Shown here: positions 26,394-36,025 of the stretch, one piece after another
How the letters are laid out: every line of letters begins with the position of its first letter
Numbering within the stretch: position 1 is the first letter of the stretch
Source: Saccharothrix australiensis
GTDB taxonomy: Bacteria > Actinomycetota > Actinomycetes > Mycobacteriales > Pseudonocardiaceae
Assembly: GCF_003634935.1 (NCBI RefSeq)
Contig: NZ_RBXO01000001.1
Coordinates: 248,001 to 312,000, forward strand
Direction: 5' to 3'
DNA: 64,000 nt
Made by a program: the position numbers and the translations under genes
Notes under the pieces: model-generated
Seen by the model: the letters and a program-made list of their open reading frames with translations, nothing else
Database searches by the model: none
Told to the model about the DNA's origin: nothing

Positions 26394-26597
26394 ATGCCGG
26401 CCCCGAACCTCTCCTCCGCCCGCTGGCGCAAGGCTAGCTACACGGAGGGCAACAACAACTGCGTCGAGGTCGCCCACGCTCGCGGCGTGGTCGCCTTCCG
26501 CGACTCGAAGAACAGCTCCGGCCCGGTGCTGGTGGTGCCACCGGCCGCGTTCACCGGGCTCTTGGACGACCTCAAGGCCGGCCGGCTCGACGGTTAG
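26394..26597 (+). CDS. DUF397 domain protein
   Basis: The 67-residue protein matches DUF397 end to end: SSARWRKASYTEGNNNCVEV, then AHARGVVAFRDSKNSSGPVL and a terminal FTGLLDDLKAGRLDG. These small proteins are almost always encoded directly after XRE/DUF5753 regulators and act as their partners, in the manner of the bldB/whiJ-like systems of Streptomyces. The ATG follows AAGGGG 16 bases after the truncated regulator stop. With the regulator broken, this gene is likely an orphan partner here. Confidence 0.9.
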   Translation: MPAPNLSSARWRKASYTEGNNNCVEVAHARGVVAFRDSKNSSGPVLVVPPAAFTGLLDDLKAGRLDG

Positions 26598-26611
26598 CGC
26601 GCGGTGCGCCT

Positions 26612-26640
26612 CGGCGGGCGGGGTCCGGCCCCGCCCGCCG
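26612..26640. terminator. terminator after the DUF397 gene
   Basis: A perfect 12-bp stem (CGGCGGGCGGGG with its complement) closes the loop TCCGG, 15 bases past the DUF397 stop. Confidence 0.85.
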
Positions 26641-26678
26641 TGCGTGATCGCCCCGCGCCGCCCAGGATCGGTGGTGCC

Positions 26679-27875
26679 GTGAACACCGCGCGCGCCGCCG
26701 AGGAGGCCAGGGTGCGGCGGATCGTCTACCTGGGCGGGCTGCACCCGCCGGGCGCCGCGCTGTCGCCGCACCTCGCGTCCCGCAAGCAGGTCGGGGACGT
26801 CTTCCTCGCCTCCCGCGTGCCCGCGGTGGTCTTCCAGGCGGCCGTCGTCATCGGGTCCGGGTCGGCGAGCTTCGAGATGCTGCGCTACCTCACCGAGCGG
26901 CTGCCGGTCATGGTCACGCCCCGGTGGGTGCGCAACCGCGTCCAGCCGATCGCCGTGCGGGACGTGGTGCGGTACCTGGTGGAGGCCGTCGGCCTCCCCG
27001 AGGGCATCAACCGCGCGTTCGACGTGGGCGGGCCGGACGTCCTCACCTACCGGGACATGATGCTGCGGTACGCGGCGGTCGCCGGGCTGCGGCCCCGCCG
27101 GGTGGTGGGGGTGCCCGTCCTCACGCCGAAGCTGTCCTCCCACTGGGTGAACCTGGTGACGCCCGTGCCCCGGTCGATCGCCGCGCCGCTGATCGAGTCG
27201 CTGGTGCACGAGGTGGTCTGCCGGGAGGACGACGTGCTGCGCCTGCTGCCCGGCCCGCTCACCGGGTACGACCGGGCGGTGGGGTTGGCGCTGGCCCGGA
27301 TCAGGGCGGGCGACGTGGAGACCCGCTGGTCGAACGCCTCGGTGCCGGGCGCGCCGAGCGACCCGCTGCCCACGGACCCCGGCTGGTCGGGCGGCTCGTC
27401 GTACGTGGACCTCCGCGAGCGCCGCACGCACGCGCCGCCGGACCGGCTGTGGGCCGTCGTGGAGGGCATCGGCGGCGAGCACGGCTGGTACTCGTTCCCC
27501 CTGGCCTGGGCGGTGCGCGGCTGGGCGGACCGGCTGGTGGGCGGGGTGGGGCTGCGGCGGGGCAGGCGGGACGCGCGCCGCCTGCACGTCGGCGAGGCGC
27601 TGGACTGGTGGCGCGTCGAGGAGGTCGAGCGGGGCCGGCTGCTGCGGTTGCGGGCGGAGATGCGGGTGCCGGGGCGCGCGTGGTTGGAGCTCCGGGTGGC
27701 GGACGACGGCCGGGGCGGGTCCACTTACCGCCAGCGCGCGGTCTTCGTGCCGCGCGGCCTCGCCGGGCACCTCTACTGGTGGCTGGTGTGGCCGTTCCAC
27801 GGGCTGGTGTTCGGCGGCATGGTCCGGAACATCACCAGTGAAGCGGAACTTACAAGCGAATTCAGAAAGTCCTGA
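26679..27875 (+). pseudogene. N-terminally truncated SDR/NAD(P)H-binding protein with DUF2867 domain
   Basis: The frame begins VNTARAAEEARVRRIVYLGG and continues LHPPGAALSPHLASRKQVGD, which is the middle of the Rossmann domain of atypical SDR proteins; AFDVGGPDVLTYRDMM follows, then a DUF2867 domain from about residue 245 to 385 (SYVDLRERRTHAPPDRLWAV; WWLVWPFHGLVFGGMVRNI). Full-length relatives are about 480-500 residues and start with a GxxGxxG nucleotide-binding motif. That first 100 or so residues are absent; a terminator hairpin lies where they should be. A 398-residue product could be made from the GTG, but without the cofactor motif it is probably inactive. It ends 36 bases before tdh. 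Confidence 0.7.
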
Positions 27876-27911
27876 TGGACTGCACAAGCGCGACGGGAGC
27901 ACACTGCCGGC

Positions 27912-28946
27912 ATGAAGGCTCTGGTCAAGACGACCGCCGGGCCGGGGCTGTCGTTGACGGACGTGCCCGACCCGACCCCCGGTCCCACCGACGTGGTCGT
28001 CCGGGTGCTGCGCACCGGCATCTGCGGCACCGACCTGCACATCGACTCGTGGGACGAGTGGGCCGCGCACAACATCAGCGCGCCGCTCGTCCTCGGCCAC
28101 GAGTTCGTCGGCGAGGTCGTGGAGACCGGGCCCTCGGTGACCGGGGTCGCGGTCGGCGACCTCGTCAGCGGCGAGGGGCACCTGGTGTGCGGCACGTGCC
28201 GCAACTGCAAGGCGGGCCGCCGCCACCTGTGCGCGCACACCCGCGGCCTCGGTGTGCACAGCGACGGCGCCTTCGCCGAGTACGTCGTGCTGCCCGAGCA
28301 GAACGCCTGGGTGCACCGCGCGCCCGTGGACCTGGACGTGGCCGCGATCTTCGACCCGTTCGGGAACGCCGTGCACACCGCCCTGTCGTTCCCGGTCATC
28401 GGCGAGGACGTGCTGATCACCGGCGCGGGGCCGATCGGCATCATGGCCGCCGCCGTCGCCAAGCACGCGGGCGCGCGGAACGTCGTGATCACCGACATCA
28501 GCGAGCACCGGCTGGACATCGCGCGGAAGGTCGGCGTCGACCTCGCGCTCGACGTCGGCAGGCGCACCATCGCCGAGGCGCAGGCCGAGCTGGGCATGTC
28601 CGAGGGGTTCGACGTCGGCATGGAGATGTCCGGCAAGCCGCGCGCCCTCCAGGACATGATCGGCAACATGGCGCACGGCGGCCGGATCGCCATCCTGGGG
28701 CTGCCCGCCGAGGAGTTCCCCGTCGACTGGAGCAGCGTCGTCCTGAAGATGCTGCACATCAAGGGCATCTACGGGCGCGAGATGTTCGAGACCTGGTACT
28801 CGATGTCCGTGCTGCTCCAGCGCGGCCTGGACCTCACGCCGGTGATCACGCACCGGTTCGACTACACCGAGCACGAGCGGGCGTTCGCCACCGCGCGCGA
28901 CGGCCGGTGCGGCAAGGTCATCCTCGACTGGACGGGAGCTCACTGA
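27912..28946 (+). CDS. tdh: L-threonine 3-dehydrogenase
   Basis: The 344-residue zinc-dependent alcohol dehydrogenase family protein has the catalytic C38 in [17 protein letters not shown], the [12 protein letters not shown] motif, the four-cysteine structural zinc loop [15 protein letters not shown], and a Rossmann segment [20 protein letters not shown]. The strings [17 protein letters not shown] and [10 protein letters not shown] match threonine dehydrogenases rather than other ADHs. It oxidizes L-threonine to 2-amino-3-ketobutyrate with NAD. The next gene, one base downstream, encodes the ligase that cleaves this product, which confirms the assignment. Confidence 0.95.
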   Translation: MKALVKTTAGPGLSLTDVPDPTPGPTDVVVRVLRTGICGTDLHIDSWDEWAAHNISAPLVLGHEFVGEVVETGPSVTGVAVGDLVSGEGHLVCGTCRNCKAGRRHLCAHTRGLGVHSDGAFAEYVVLPEQNAWVHRAPVDLDVAAIFDPFGNAVHTALSFPVIGEDVLITGAGPIGIMAAAVAKHAGARNVVITDISEHRLDIARKVGVDLALDVGRRTIAEAQAELGMSEGFDVGMEMSGKPRALQDMIGNMAHGGRIAILGLPAEEFPVDWSSVVLKMLHIKGIYGREMFETWYSMSVLLQRGLDLTPVITHRFDYTEHERAFATARDGRCGKVILDWTGAH

Positions 28947-28947
28947 G

Positions 28948-30138
28948 ATGTACGGCGCGATGCGCGAGGACCTGCTGACCGGGCTGGCCGAGATCCGCGC
29001 GGCCGGCCTGTACAAGGCGGAGCGGGTGATCGGCACACCGCAGAACTCCGCCGTCCGGGTGGGCGGCGGCGACGAGGTGCTGAACTTCTGCGCCAACAAC
29101 TACCTGGGCCTCGCCGACCACCCGGCGCTGGTGGCCGCCGCGAAGGACGCGCTGGACCGCTGGGGGTTCGGCATGGCGTCCGTGCGGTTCATCTGCGGCA
29201 CGCAGGAACCGCACAAGGAGCTGGAGAAGCGCCTGTCGGAGTTCCTCGGCACCGAGGACACGATCCTCTACAGCTCGTGCTTCGACGCCAACGGCGGCCT
29301 GTTCGAGACGCTGCTCGGCGCGGACGACGCGATAATCTCCGACGAGCTGAACCACGCGTCGATCATCGACGGCGTGCGGCTGTCCAAGGCGCGCCGGTAC
29401 CGGTACAAGAACCGCGACCTGGACGACCTGGAGCGGCAGCTCAAGGACTCCGCCGACGCCCGGTACCGGCTGATCGCGACCGACGGCGTGTTCTCGATGG
29501 ACGGCTACCTCGCGCCGCTGGACGACATCTGCGACCTCGCCGACCGCTACGACGCGCTGGTCATGGTGGACGACTCGCACGCCGTCGGCTTCACCGGCCC
29601 GACCGGGCGCGGCACGCCCGAGCTGTTCGGCGTGCAGGACCGGGTGGACGTCGTCACCGGCACGCTCGGCAAGGCGCTGGGCGGCGCGAGCGGCGGCTAC
29701 ACGTCCGGGCGGGCCGAGATCGTGGAGATGCTGCGGCAGCGGTCGCGCCCGTACCTGTTCTCCAACTCGCTCGCGCCGTCCATCACGGCCGCCGCGATCG
29801 CGGCGCTGGACCTGCTCAGCTCGTCCGGCGAGCTGCTCACCCGGCTGCGGGAGAACACGGCGCTGTTCCGGCGGCGGATGACCGACGAGGGCTTCGACCT
29901 GCTGCCCGGCGAGCACCCGATCATCCCGGTGATGATCGGGGACGCGGCGGAGGCGTCCCGGATGGCGGACCTGCTGCTGGAGCAGGGCATCTACGTCATC
30001 GGCTTCTCGTACCCGGTGGTGCCGCACGGCAAGGCGCGCATCCGGACGCAGATGTCGGCGGCGCACTCGGTGGACGACGTGAACCGGGCGGTGGACGCGT
30101 TCGTCGTGGCGCGCGAGCGGATGCGGGAGGCCGGCTGA
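28948..30138 (+). CDS. kbl: glycine C-acetyltransferase (2-amino-3-ketobutyrate CoA ligase)
   Basis: The 396-residue alpha-oxoamine synthase family protein keeps [15 protein letters not shown], the substrate-binding [15 protein letters not shown] (R80), the PLP-contacting [15 protein letters not shown] and the PLP lysine K242 in [17 protein letters not shown]. It converts 2-amino-3-ketobutyrate and CoA to glycine and acetyl-CoA, completing threonine degradation begun by tdh. The start lies one base after the tdh stop, so the two form a tight operon. Length is normal. Confidence 0.95.
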   Translation: MYGAMREDLLTGLAEIRAAGLYKAERVIGTPQNSAVRVGGGDEVLNFCANNYLGLADHPALVAAAKDALDRWGFGMASVRFICGTQEPHKELEKRLSEFLGTEDTILYSSCFDANGGLFETLLGADDAIISDELNHASIIDGVRLSKARRYRYKNRDLDDLERQLKDSADARYRLIATDGVFSMDGYLAPLDDICDLADRYDALVMVDDSHAVGFTGPTGRGTPELFGVQDRVDVVTGTLGKALGGASGGYTSGRAEIVEMLRQRSRPYLFSNSLAPSITAAAIAALDLLSSSGELLTRLRENTALFRRRMTDEGFDLLPGEHPIIPVMIGDAAEASRMADLLLEQGIYVIGFSYPVVPHGKARIRTQMSAAHSVDDVNRAVDAFVVARERMREAG

Positions 30139-30291
30139 GCGGGGGCGGGTTCCCCTCCGGGGTTCCGCGCGCGGCGGGTCGGTCCGGTGCGACACCGGTC
30201 CGGCCCGCCGCCGTCGTCCGACGCCGTGGACGCCGCCGGTCCCACCCGTGAACGCGACGGGCCGCTGCGGGCAATACCGCGTGTGAGGACG

Positions 30292-30906
30292 ATGAGCGAA
30301 CGCTCGACCAGCGGCTCCCGACCGGGTGACGGGGACGACGGCGACGACGCGGACGACCGGCCCGACCTGTCCGGCCCCGAGCCGGGCCGGGCCGTCGGGC
30401 GGCTGTTCGACCGCCACGCCCGGTCGCTGCACCGGTACCTCGCGCGCCGGGTCGGCGACCTCGCCGACGACCTCGTCGGCGAGACGTTCCTGGTGGCGTT
30501 CCAGACCCGGACCGCCTACGACCGGGAGCGCGGCACCGCCCGCGCGTGGCTCTACGGCATCGCCACCAACCTCCTGCGCAGGCACGTCCGGCAGGAGGTG
30601 CGCGGCCTGCGCGCCGCCACGCGGGCGGCCGGCCCGGCGACCGGCGACGACGACCACGGCAACCGGGTGGCCGACCGGGTCGACGCGGCGGCGTCCACCC
30701 GGCGGCTGGCGGGCGCGCTGGCGGAGTTGCGCGAGGGCGACCGGGACGTCCTGCTGCTGACGAGCTGGGCCGGGTTGGACACGAACGAGGTCGCCGAGGC
30801 GCTCGGCATCCCGGTCGGCACCGTCCGGTCCCGGCTGCACCGCGTGCGCCGCCACCTGCGCGCGCACGCCTCGACCACCGACCGAGCGAGGACCGGCGAT
30901 GAGTGA
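30292..30906 (+). CDS. ECF-type RNA polymerase sigma factor
   Basis: The 204-residue protein has sigma region 2 (VGRLFDRHARSLHRYLARRV, DLVGETFLVAFQTR, RAWLYGIATNLLRRH) and region 4 (LREGDRDVLLLTSWAGLDTN, EVAEALGIPVGTVRSRLHRV). It lacks a fused extra domain. An acidic low-complexity leader (GDDGDDADDRPD) precedes region 2. The next gene starts inside its last codons and encodes a CU044_5270 protein, the usual partner of this sigma subgroup in actinobacteria and the likely anti-sigma factor. Its regulon is unknown. Confidence 0.9.
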   Translation: MSERSTSGSRPGDGDDGDDADDRPDLSGPEPGRAVGRLFDRHARSLHRYLARRVGDLADDLVGETFLVAFQTRTAYDRERGTARAWLYGIATNLLRRHVRQEVRGLRAATRAAGPATGDDDHGNRVADRVDAAASTRRLAGALAELREGDRDVLLLTSWAGLDTNEVAEALGIPVGTVRSRLHRVRRHLRAHASTTDRARTGDE

Positions 30907-32059
30907 CGACAACGTCCGCCGCATCTGGACCGACGCCGAGCTGGACGCCGCGCTGGCGGCGTTCAACGCCGACGTCCGCACGGACGAGCGGGTGATCGCA
31001 CGGGCCAGGGCCACCCTGGCCGCGACCGCTGCGACCACCACCACTGCGACCACGACCACTGCGACCGCCACCACTGCGACCGCGACCGCTGCGACCGCCA
31101 CCACCCGACAGGAGACCGACGTGACGACGACGCACGAGAGCCGGCCGCGCCGCTCGAAGAGGCGGTGGCTCGCCGGTGCGGCGGCCGTCGCCGTGCTGGT
31201 GGCGGGCGGGCTGGTGGTGCAGACCGTGTCGTTCGGCCGCCGCGCGCCCGCGACCGCCGAGGCCGTGGCGACGCTCGACCGGGCGGCGGCGCGGACCATC
31301 GGCGCGGTGGACCACGAGGTCGGACCCGGCCAGTACAGGTACGTGGCCACGCGCGCGTGGTGGATGGCGTCGACCGGCGGCGACCAGGGCGAGTTCGCCC
31401 GGCTCGTGGAGAACGTGCTGGAGACGTGGGTGCCGGCCGACCCGCGCGCCGAGTGGCTGCTGCGCCGCGACGTCACCGGCAACCAGCGGTGGGTCGTGGG
31501 CACCGAGGAGCAGGCGAAGGCCGCCGGGGTGGACACGCGAGGCGGCTGGCCGGAGGGCGAGTGGCGTGCGCCGTGCGGCGAGTTCTTCGCGCCGTCGCCG
31601 GAGCGGCGGTGCGCCGAGGCGGGCAGCTGGCAGCACCCGACCGCCGAGTGGCAGGCGGGGCTGCCCACCGACCCGGACGCGCTGTTCGAGCGGCTCGCCG
31701 CCGACGCGCCGGACGACCGGGGCGACGCCGAGCTGCTGGTCTACGCCGCCGACGCCCTGCGCAGCGGCCTGATCGGCAAGGACGTCCGCGCCACCCTCTA
31801 CCAGGCGCTGGCCAAGCTGCCGGGCCTGGAGGTCTCCGAGCAGCGGGCCAACCTGGACGGCCGGACCGGCACCGCGCTCGGCATCGACGACGGCTCCCGG
31901 CGGCAGGAGATCATCATCGACCCGGAGACCGGCCGGTTCATCGGTGAGCGGCAGGTCGCGACCGACGACTCGGGCGGGTTCAAGGCGGGCACCGTCCTGA
32001 CGTTCACCTCGGTGACGACGGGGGTCGCGGACGCGATCGGGCAGCAGCCCACCGCCTGA
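30899..32059 (+). CDS. CU044_5270 family membrane protein, probable anti-sigma partner
   Basis: The 386-residue protein has a short cytosolic N-terminus (IWTDAELDAALAAFNADVRT), a threonine/alanine-rich linker made by a DNA tandem repeat (residues about 42-70), a basic patch RPRRSKRRW, one membrane helix (LAGAAAVAVLVAGGLVVQTV, about residues 90-108) and a large outer domain ending EIIIDPETGRFIGERQVATD, the typical CU044_5270 fold. This is the normal arrangement of the family, which is always found after an ECF sigma gene. The 8-base overlap with the sigma gene supports coupled expression. Anti-sigma activity is inferred from position. Confidence 0.83.
   Translation: MSDDNVRRIWTDAELDAALAAFNADVRTDERVIARARATLAATAATTTTATTTTATATTATATAATATTRQETDVTTTHESRPRRSKRRWLAGAAAVAVLVAGGLVVQTVSFGRRAPATAEAVATLDRAAARTIGAVDHEVGPGQYRYVATRAWWMASTGGDQGEFARLVENVLETWVPADPRAEWLLRRDVTGNQRWVVGTEEQAKAAGVDTRGGWPEGEWRAPCGEFFAPSPERRCAEAGSWQHPTAEWQAGLPTDPDALFERLAADAPDDRGDAELLVYAADALRSGLIGKDVRATLYQALAKLPGLEVSEQRANLDGRTGTALGIDDGSRRQEIIIDPETGRFIGERQVATDDSGGFKAGTVLTFTSVTTGVADAIGQQPTA
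31029..31103. repeat. 15-bp tandem repeat inside the CU044_5270 gene
   Basis: Five units of the form CTGCGACC(A/G)C(C/G)ACC(A/G) follow one another without gaps and encode a Thr/Ala-only linker before the membrane helix. Unit length is a multiple of three, so slippage would change linker length but not frame. Confidence 0.9.
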
Positions 32060-32070
32060 CCGGGTGAACC

Positions 32071-32110
32071 CGGAGGGCCCGTGCGCCGTCGGGGGCGCAC
32101 GGGCCCTCCG
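32071..32110. terminator. terminator after the sigma/CU044_5270 operon
   Basis: A perfect 17-bp stem (32071-32087 with 32094-32110) around the loop GTCGGG, 11 bases after the CU044_5270 stop and before the lysR gene. It is one of the strongest hairpins in the window. Confidence 0.9.
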
Positions 32111-32174
32111 CTCGTCCGGGGTGCTCGCGCGCCGCCCCGCCGGCGGCGGGTGCGGGCGACCGGACAATGGGCGC

Positions 32175-33044
32175 GTGATCGATCCTCGACGGCTGCGCGT
32201 GCTGCGGGCCCTGGCCGACCACGGCACCGTGACGGCGGCGGCCCAGGCGCTGCACCTGACGCCGTCGGCGGTGTCGCAGCAGCTCGCGGCGCTGGAGTCC
32301 GAGGTCGGGCAGGAGCTGCTGCGCCGCCGGGGTCGGCGGGTCTCGCTGTCGTCCGCGGGCGAACTCCTAGTGCGGCACGCGAACGCGGTGGCCGCCGAGC
32401 TGGAGCGGGCGCAGGCCACGCTGACCGGGTTGGCGGCGGGCACCGCCGGTCGGGTCGAGGTGGGCAGCTTCGCGTCGGCGATCACGCAGGTCGTCGCGCC
32501 CGCGATCGCCGCGCTCCGGGCGTCCGCGCCGGACGTGATCGTGCGCGTGCGGGACGCGGAGGGGCACGCGAGCGTGCCGCTGCTGCTCGACGGCGAGATC
32601 GACCTGGCGATCACCGAGGAGTACCGGCCGCGCCGCGACGACGGCAGGCTCACCCGCTTCCCGCTCTACACCGAGCCGTTCGACGCGGTGCTGCCGCCGG
32701 GGCACCCGCAGGCCGGGTCGTCGGTGGACCTGCGGGCGCTGGCCGAGGACGACTGGGTGGCCACGCCGCCGGGCAACCCGGTCCGGGACGTGGTGGAGCT
32801 GGCGTGCGGCCAGGCCGGGTTCGCGCCGCGCATCACGCACACGTCCAACGACTTCCGGACGCTCGGCGCGCTGGTCGGCGCGGGCGCGGGCGTGGCGCTG
32901 GTGCCGCGCCACGCCCTGCCGGGCATCCCGGTCCGCGGCACCGCGCCGCTGCGCCGGGTGTTCGCGGCCGTGCGGAAGGGCAGCGAGGAGCACCCGCTGA
33001 TCCGCCTGGTGCGCGAGGCGCTGGCGGTGGCCGCCCGACCCTGA
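32175..33044 (+). CDS. LysR family transcriptional regulator
   Basis: The 289-residue protein has the LysR N-terminal HTH (RRLRVLRALADHGTVTAAAQ, ALHLTPSAVSQQLAALESEV) and a periplasmic-binding-like effector domain (VEVGSFASAITQVVAPAIAA; DLAITEEYRPRRDDG; LVGAGAGVALVPRHALP). Length is typical. The GTG at 32175 gives the standard MIDPRRLRVL start. The neighbours are separated by terminators on both sides, so its target is not evident from context; convergent ptsI lies 134 bases downstream. Confidence 0.9.
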   Translation: MIDPRRLRVLRALADHGTVTAAAQALHLTPSAVSQQLAALESEVGQELLRRRGRRVSLSSAGELLVRHANAVAAELERAQATLTGLAAGTAGRVEVGSFASAITQVVAPAIAALRASAPDVIVRVRDAEGHASVPLLLDGEIDLAITEEYRPRRDDGRLTRFPLYTEPFDAVLPPGHPQAGSSVDLRALAEDDWVATPPGNPVRDVVELACGQAGFAPRITHTSNDFRTLGALVGAGAGVALVPRHALPGIPVRGTAPLRRVFAAVRKGSEEHPLIRLVREALAVAARP

Positions 33045-33178
33045 CCACCGAGCCCTGTTCCACCGAGCCCCGACCACCGGAGCCCCGAACGCCCGGCCCG
33101 ATCGCCGAGCCCCGACCACCGCCGGCCGTGCCGGCGACCGCCGAGGTGCCGGCGACCGGCCGGAGAGCCGTGCCGGTG

Positions 33179-34810
33179 CTAGTGCGGGGCGCGGGCGGCG
33201 AGCTTCGCCGCCGCCGGGTCGGCCGCCGACAGCGCGCCGCGCGCCGCCAGCTGGCACAGGTCGAAGCTGGTGGACGCGAGCTTCGCGCCGACGCCGGCCA
33301 GCGCCGTGTGGTTCATGGACAGGCTGGTCACGCCCAGGCCGGTGAGCACGCACGCCAGCAGCGGGTCGGACGCCGCCTCGCCGCACACGCCGACCGGCTT
33401 GCCCAGCTCCGTGCCCGCGTCGCCGACGAGCTTGACCAGGCGGAGCAGCGCGGGCTGCCACGGGTCGTTCAGCGCGGCCACCGCGCCCACCTGCCGGTCG
33501 GCCGCGAACACGTACTGCGCCAGGTCGTTCGTGCCCAGCGACACGAAGTCCACGACCTGCAGGATCTCGCGCGCCACCAGCGCGGCGGCCGGGATCTCGA
33601 CCATCACGCCGGCGCGCTCGACGCCCGCACCCCTGGCCCGCTCGACGAACCACGCCGCCTCGGCGGCCGTCGCCACCATCGGGGCCATGACGGACACCTC
33701 GGCCCCGCTGTCCCGCGCGGCCAGCGCGATCGCCTCAAGCTGGCGGTCGAGCACGTCCGGCCGGTCGAACGCCACGCGCAGGCCGCGCACGCCGAGCGCC
33801 GGGTTCGGCTCGGGGTCGGGTTCGAGGAACGCGAGCGGCTTGTCCGCGCCCGCGTCGAGGGTGCGGACGACGACGGGCTTGCCCGCGAACGGCGCGAGCA
33901 CCGCCGCGTAGGCCGCGCGCTGCTCCTCCACGGTCGGTTCGCGGGTGGACGACAGGAAGCAGAACTCGGTCCGGAACAGCCCGACGCCCTCCGCGCCGGC
34001 TGCGGCCGCGGCGACCGCGTCGGCGGGCGAGCCGACGTTGCCGAGCACCTTCACCCGGTGGCCGTCCCGCAGCACGCCGACGCCGTTCCACTCGACCTTG
34101 CCGGCGAGGTGCGCGGCGAGCACCGTGCCGTCGGAGACCTCCACGGCACCCGTGTCACCGTCCACGAGCAGCGCGCCCGCCTCCAGCGCGAGCACGCCGC
34201 GGCACGCCACGACGGCCGGGATGCCGAGCGAGCGGGCGAGGATCGCGGTGTGCGAGGTGGGGCCGCCCTCCTCGGTGACCAGGGCCAGCACCTGCGCCGG
34301 GTCCAGGCCGGCGGTGTCGGCGGGCGCGAGGTCGCGGGCCACCAGCACGCTGGGCGAGGTCAGCTCCGGCACGCCGGGCGCGGGCACGCCGAGCAGTTCG
34401 GCGACCAGGCGGTCGCGGACGTCCTGCACGTCGCGGACGCGTTCGGCCAGGTACCCGCCGGCGGCTTCCAGGGCGGTGATGAACCCGGCGGCGGCCTGGT
34501 GGACGGCCCGCGCGGCGGGCAGCGACCGGTCGGCGACGAGCTTCTCGGCCTGCGCGAGCAGCGCGGGGTCGGCGGCCATCGCGGCGGTGGTCTCCAGCAC
34601 GGCCTTCGCGTCGCCGGTGGCCTGCGCGGCACGCGCGAAGAGGCGTTCGGCGACGACGTCGGCGGCGGGGCGGATGCGCGCGGCCTCCTGCGCGACGTCG
34701 TCGGGCGCGGGTGTGGCGGGCGGTTCGCCCAACGGTTCGGCCACTCGCACCACCGGCCCGGAAGCCCGACCGGAACTGACACCGACACCGCTCAGTCGCG
34801 CGCTCGACAT
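33179..34810 (-). CDS. ptsI: phosphoenolpyruvate-protein phosphotransferase (PTS enzyme I)
   Basis: The 543-residue protein has the enzyme I N-terminal swivelling domain with the phosphorylated histidine H187 in TEEGGPTSHTAILARSLGIP and the C-terminal PEP-binding barrel (GVGLFRTEFCFLSSTREPTV; MVEIPAAALVAREILQVVDF; SLGTNDLAQYVFAADRQ; active-site cysteine in VGVCGEAASDPLLA). It passes phosphate from PEP to HPr in sugar uptake. Neither ptsH nor a PTS permease gene lies nearby. The 305 bases upstream hold only repeats and its promoter. It converges with lysR. Confidence 0.94.
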   Translation of the reverse strand: MSSARLSGVGVSSGRASGPVVRVAEPLGEPPATPAPDDVAQEAARIRPAADVVAERLFARAAQATGDAKAVLETTAAMAADPALLAQAEKLVADRSLPAARAVHQAAAGFITALEAAGGYLAERVRDVQDVRDRLVAELLGVPAPGVPELTSPSVLVARDLAPADTAGLDPAQVLALVTEEGGPTSHTAILARSLGIPAVVACRGVLALEAGALLVDGDTGAVEVSDGTVLAAHLAGKVEWNGVGVLRDGHRVKVLGNVGSPADAVAAAAAGAEGVGLFRTEFCFLSSTREPTVEEQRAAYAAVLAPFAGKPVVVRTLDAGADKPLAFLEPDPEPNPALGVRGLRVAFDRPDVLDRQLEAIALAARDSGAEVSVMAPMVATAAEAAWFVERARGAGVERAGVMVEIPAAALVAREILQVVDFVSLGTNDLAQYVFAADRQVGAVAALNDPWQPALLRLVKLVGDAGTELGKPVGVCGEAASDPLLACVLTGLGVTSLSMNHTALAGVGAKLASTSFDLCQLAARGALSAADPAAAKLAARAPH

Positions 34811-35115
34811 GGTCTAGACCATACCCTTCGGGTCGACGGCACGGGAACAGCCAACGCCACTACCCGCGAGTTCGCGACCGCAGGGGGAACGCGCTTTCCG
34901 CCGGTCCGGCGCGACACCGAGCCCGCCCGGCGACCACGCGCGGCGGTTCGGCACCCCGGACCGACGGACGCGCCCGGACCCGCCGCACAGCCCGACCCGC
35001 CGCGCACCGCCCACACCGGACCGCCGCGCACCTCGTGGCCACCGCACCGCCGCGCACCCCACCGCGCCGCACCGCCCACACCGGACCGCACCGCCCGTCC
35101 ACAGCAGACCGCCGG
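34811..35115. repeat. gene-free stretch with direct repeats upstream of ptsI
   Basis: No gene is supported in these 305 bases. They contain the ptsI promoter region near 34811-34870 (AT-richer than the rest) and a C-rich tract with a 21-base direct repeat beginning GCACCGCCCACACCGGAC at 35004 and again at 35069, plus interspersed ACCGCCGCGCACC copies. The repeats have no consistent frame. Function unknown. Confidence 0.45.
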
Positions 35116-35799
35116 TCACCCACCCCGCCCGATCAGCTCGACCACGTCGGCCGTGGGCCGCACGTCGCCGAACGACCGGTAGACGGTGTGCAGGGTCGCG
35201 TTGTGGTCGCGGTCGCGCCGGGCGGCGTTCGCGTCCGCCACCATGATCACCCGCAAGCCCAGCGTGGCCGCGTCGCGGGCGGAGGACTCGCAGCACACGT
35301 TCGTGACCGTGCCGGTGATCAGGACCGTGTCCACGGCGCGCCGCGCGAGCAGCTCGGGCAGCGGGCACCGGCCGGGGAAGAACGCGCTGGACGCGGACTT
35401 CTCCACGAAGAGGTCGTCGTCGTGGCGCGGCAGCCCCGGCCACAGCCGGCCGGCGGGCGGACCGACCCCGCCCGCGGTGCGGTAGGTCTCGGCCGTGACG
35501 GGTCCGTAGAACTCCTCGGCCCACGGGTCCGGCGGTCCCGCGGCGGGCACCACCCAGGCCACCGTGCCACCCGCCGCGCGGAGCGCCTCGGCGAGCAGGC
35601 CGACGTTGGGCACGATGCCCCGGCAGTACGGGTTGGACGACACGAAGAACGGCACCATGTCCACCACGACCAGCGCGGTCCGGGCAGGCGCCACCCGCTC
35701 GAACGCGAACCGCCTGCCGCGCCGCGCCTCGTGCCGGGCGTACTCGGACTCCTCGATCCGCCAGTCGTGCTGCCGCGGCACGTCGTGCGGTGTCGACAC
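35116..35799 (-). CDS. isochorismatase-like cysteine hydrolase
   Basis: The 227-residue protein has the isochorismatase-superfamily catalytic set: D in ALVVVDMVPFFVSSNPYC, K in DDDLFVEKSASSAFF, and the nucleophilic C in LITGTVTNVCCESSARDAAT, followed by the conserved ARDAATLGLRVIMVADANAA. Members hydrolyse amides such as nicotinamide or vinyl ethers such as isochorismate; the substrate cannot be told. The GTG at 35799 is supported by an upstream GAGGGG. It stands alone, 220 bases downstream of rbsD in the same direction, with a repeat tract between. Confidence 0.88.
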   Translation of the reverse strand: MSTPHDVPRQHDWRIEESEYARHEARRGRRFAFERVAPARTALVVVDMVPFFVSSNPYCRGIVPNVGLLAEALRAAGGTVAWVVPAAGPPDPWAEEFYGPVTAETYRTAGGVGPPAGRLWPGLPRHDDDLFVEKSASSAFFPGRCPLPELLARRAVDTVLITGTVTNVCCESSARDAATLGLRVIMVADANAARRDRDHNATLHTVYRSFGDVRPTADVVELIGRGG

Positions 35800-35950
35800 G
35801 GTCCACCCCTCGCCTGCTCGCCGCCGGTACCGGCCGCGCCGAGCGCGCACCGGACGTCCGGGCAGCCCCCGTCGATCCTCCCAGAGACGCGCGCCGGAGC
35901 GCCCCGTCCGGTCAGGCGACGCGGTCCGTCGGTCGGGTGGAACACCGGGT

Positions 35951-36025
35951 CGAGCGGTCCGGAACCGAGCGGTCCGGAACCGAGCGGTCCGGAACCGAGC
36001 GGTCCGGGGTCGAGCGGTCTAGAAC
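35951..36025. repeat. 15-bp tandem repeat spanning the 3' end of rbsD
   Basis: Five consecutive units of CGAGCGGTCCGGAAC: the first three are identical, the fourth ends GGGGT and the fifth reads CGAGCGGTCTAGAAC. The last unit lies across the rbsD stop codon, so the final codons of rbsD and its downstream flank derive from, or gave rise to, the repeat. Confidence 0.92.
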
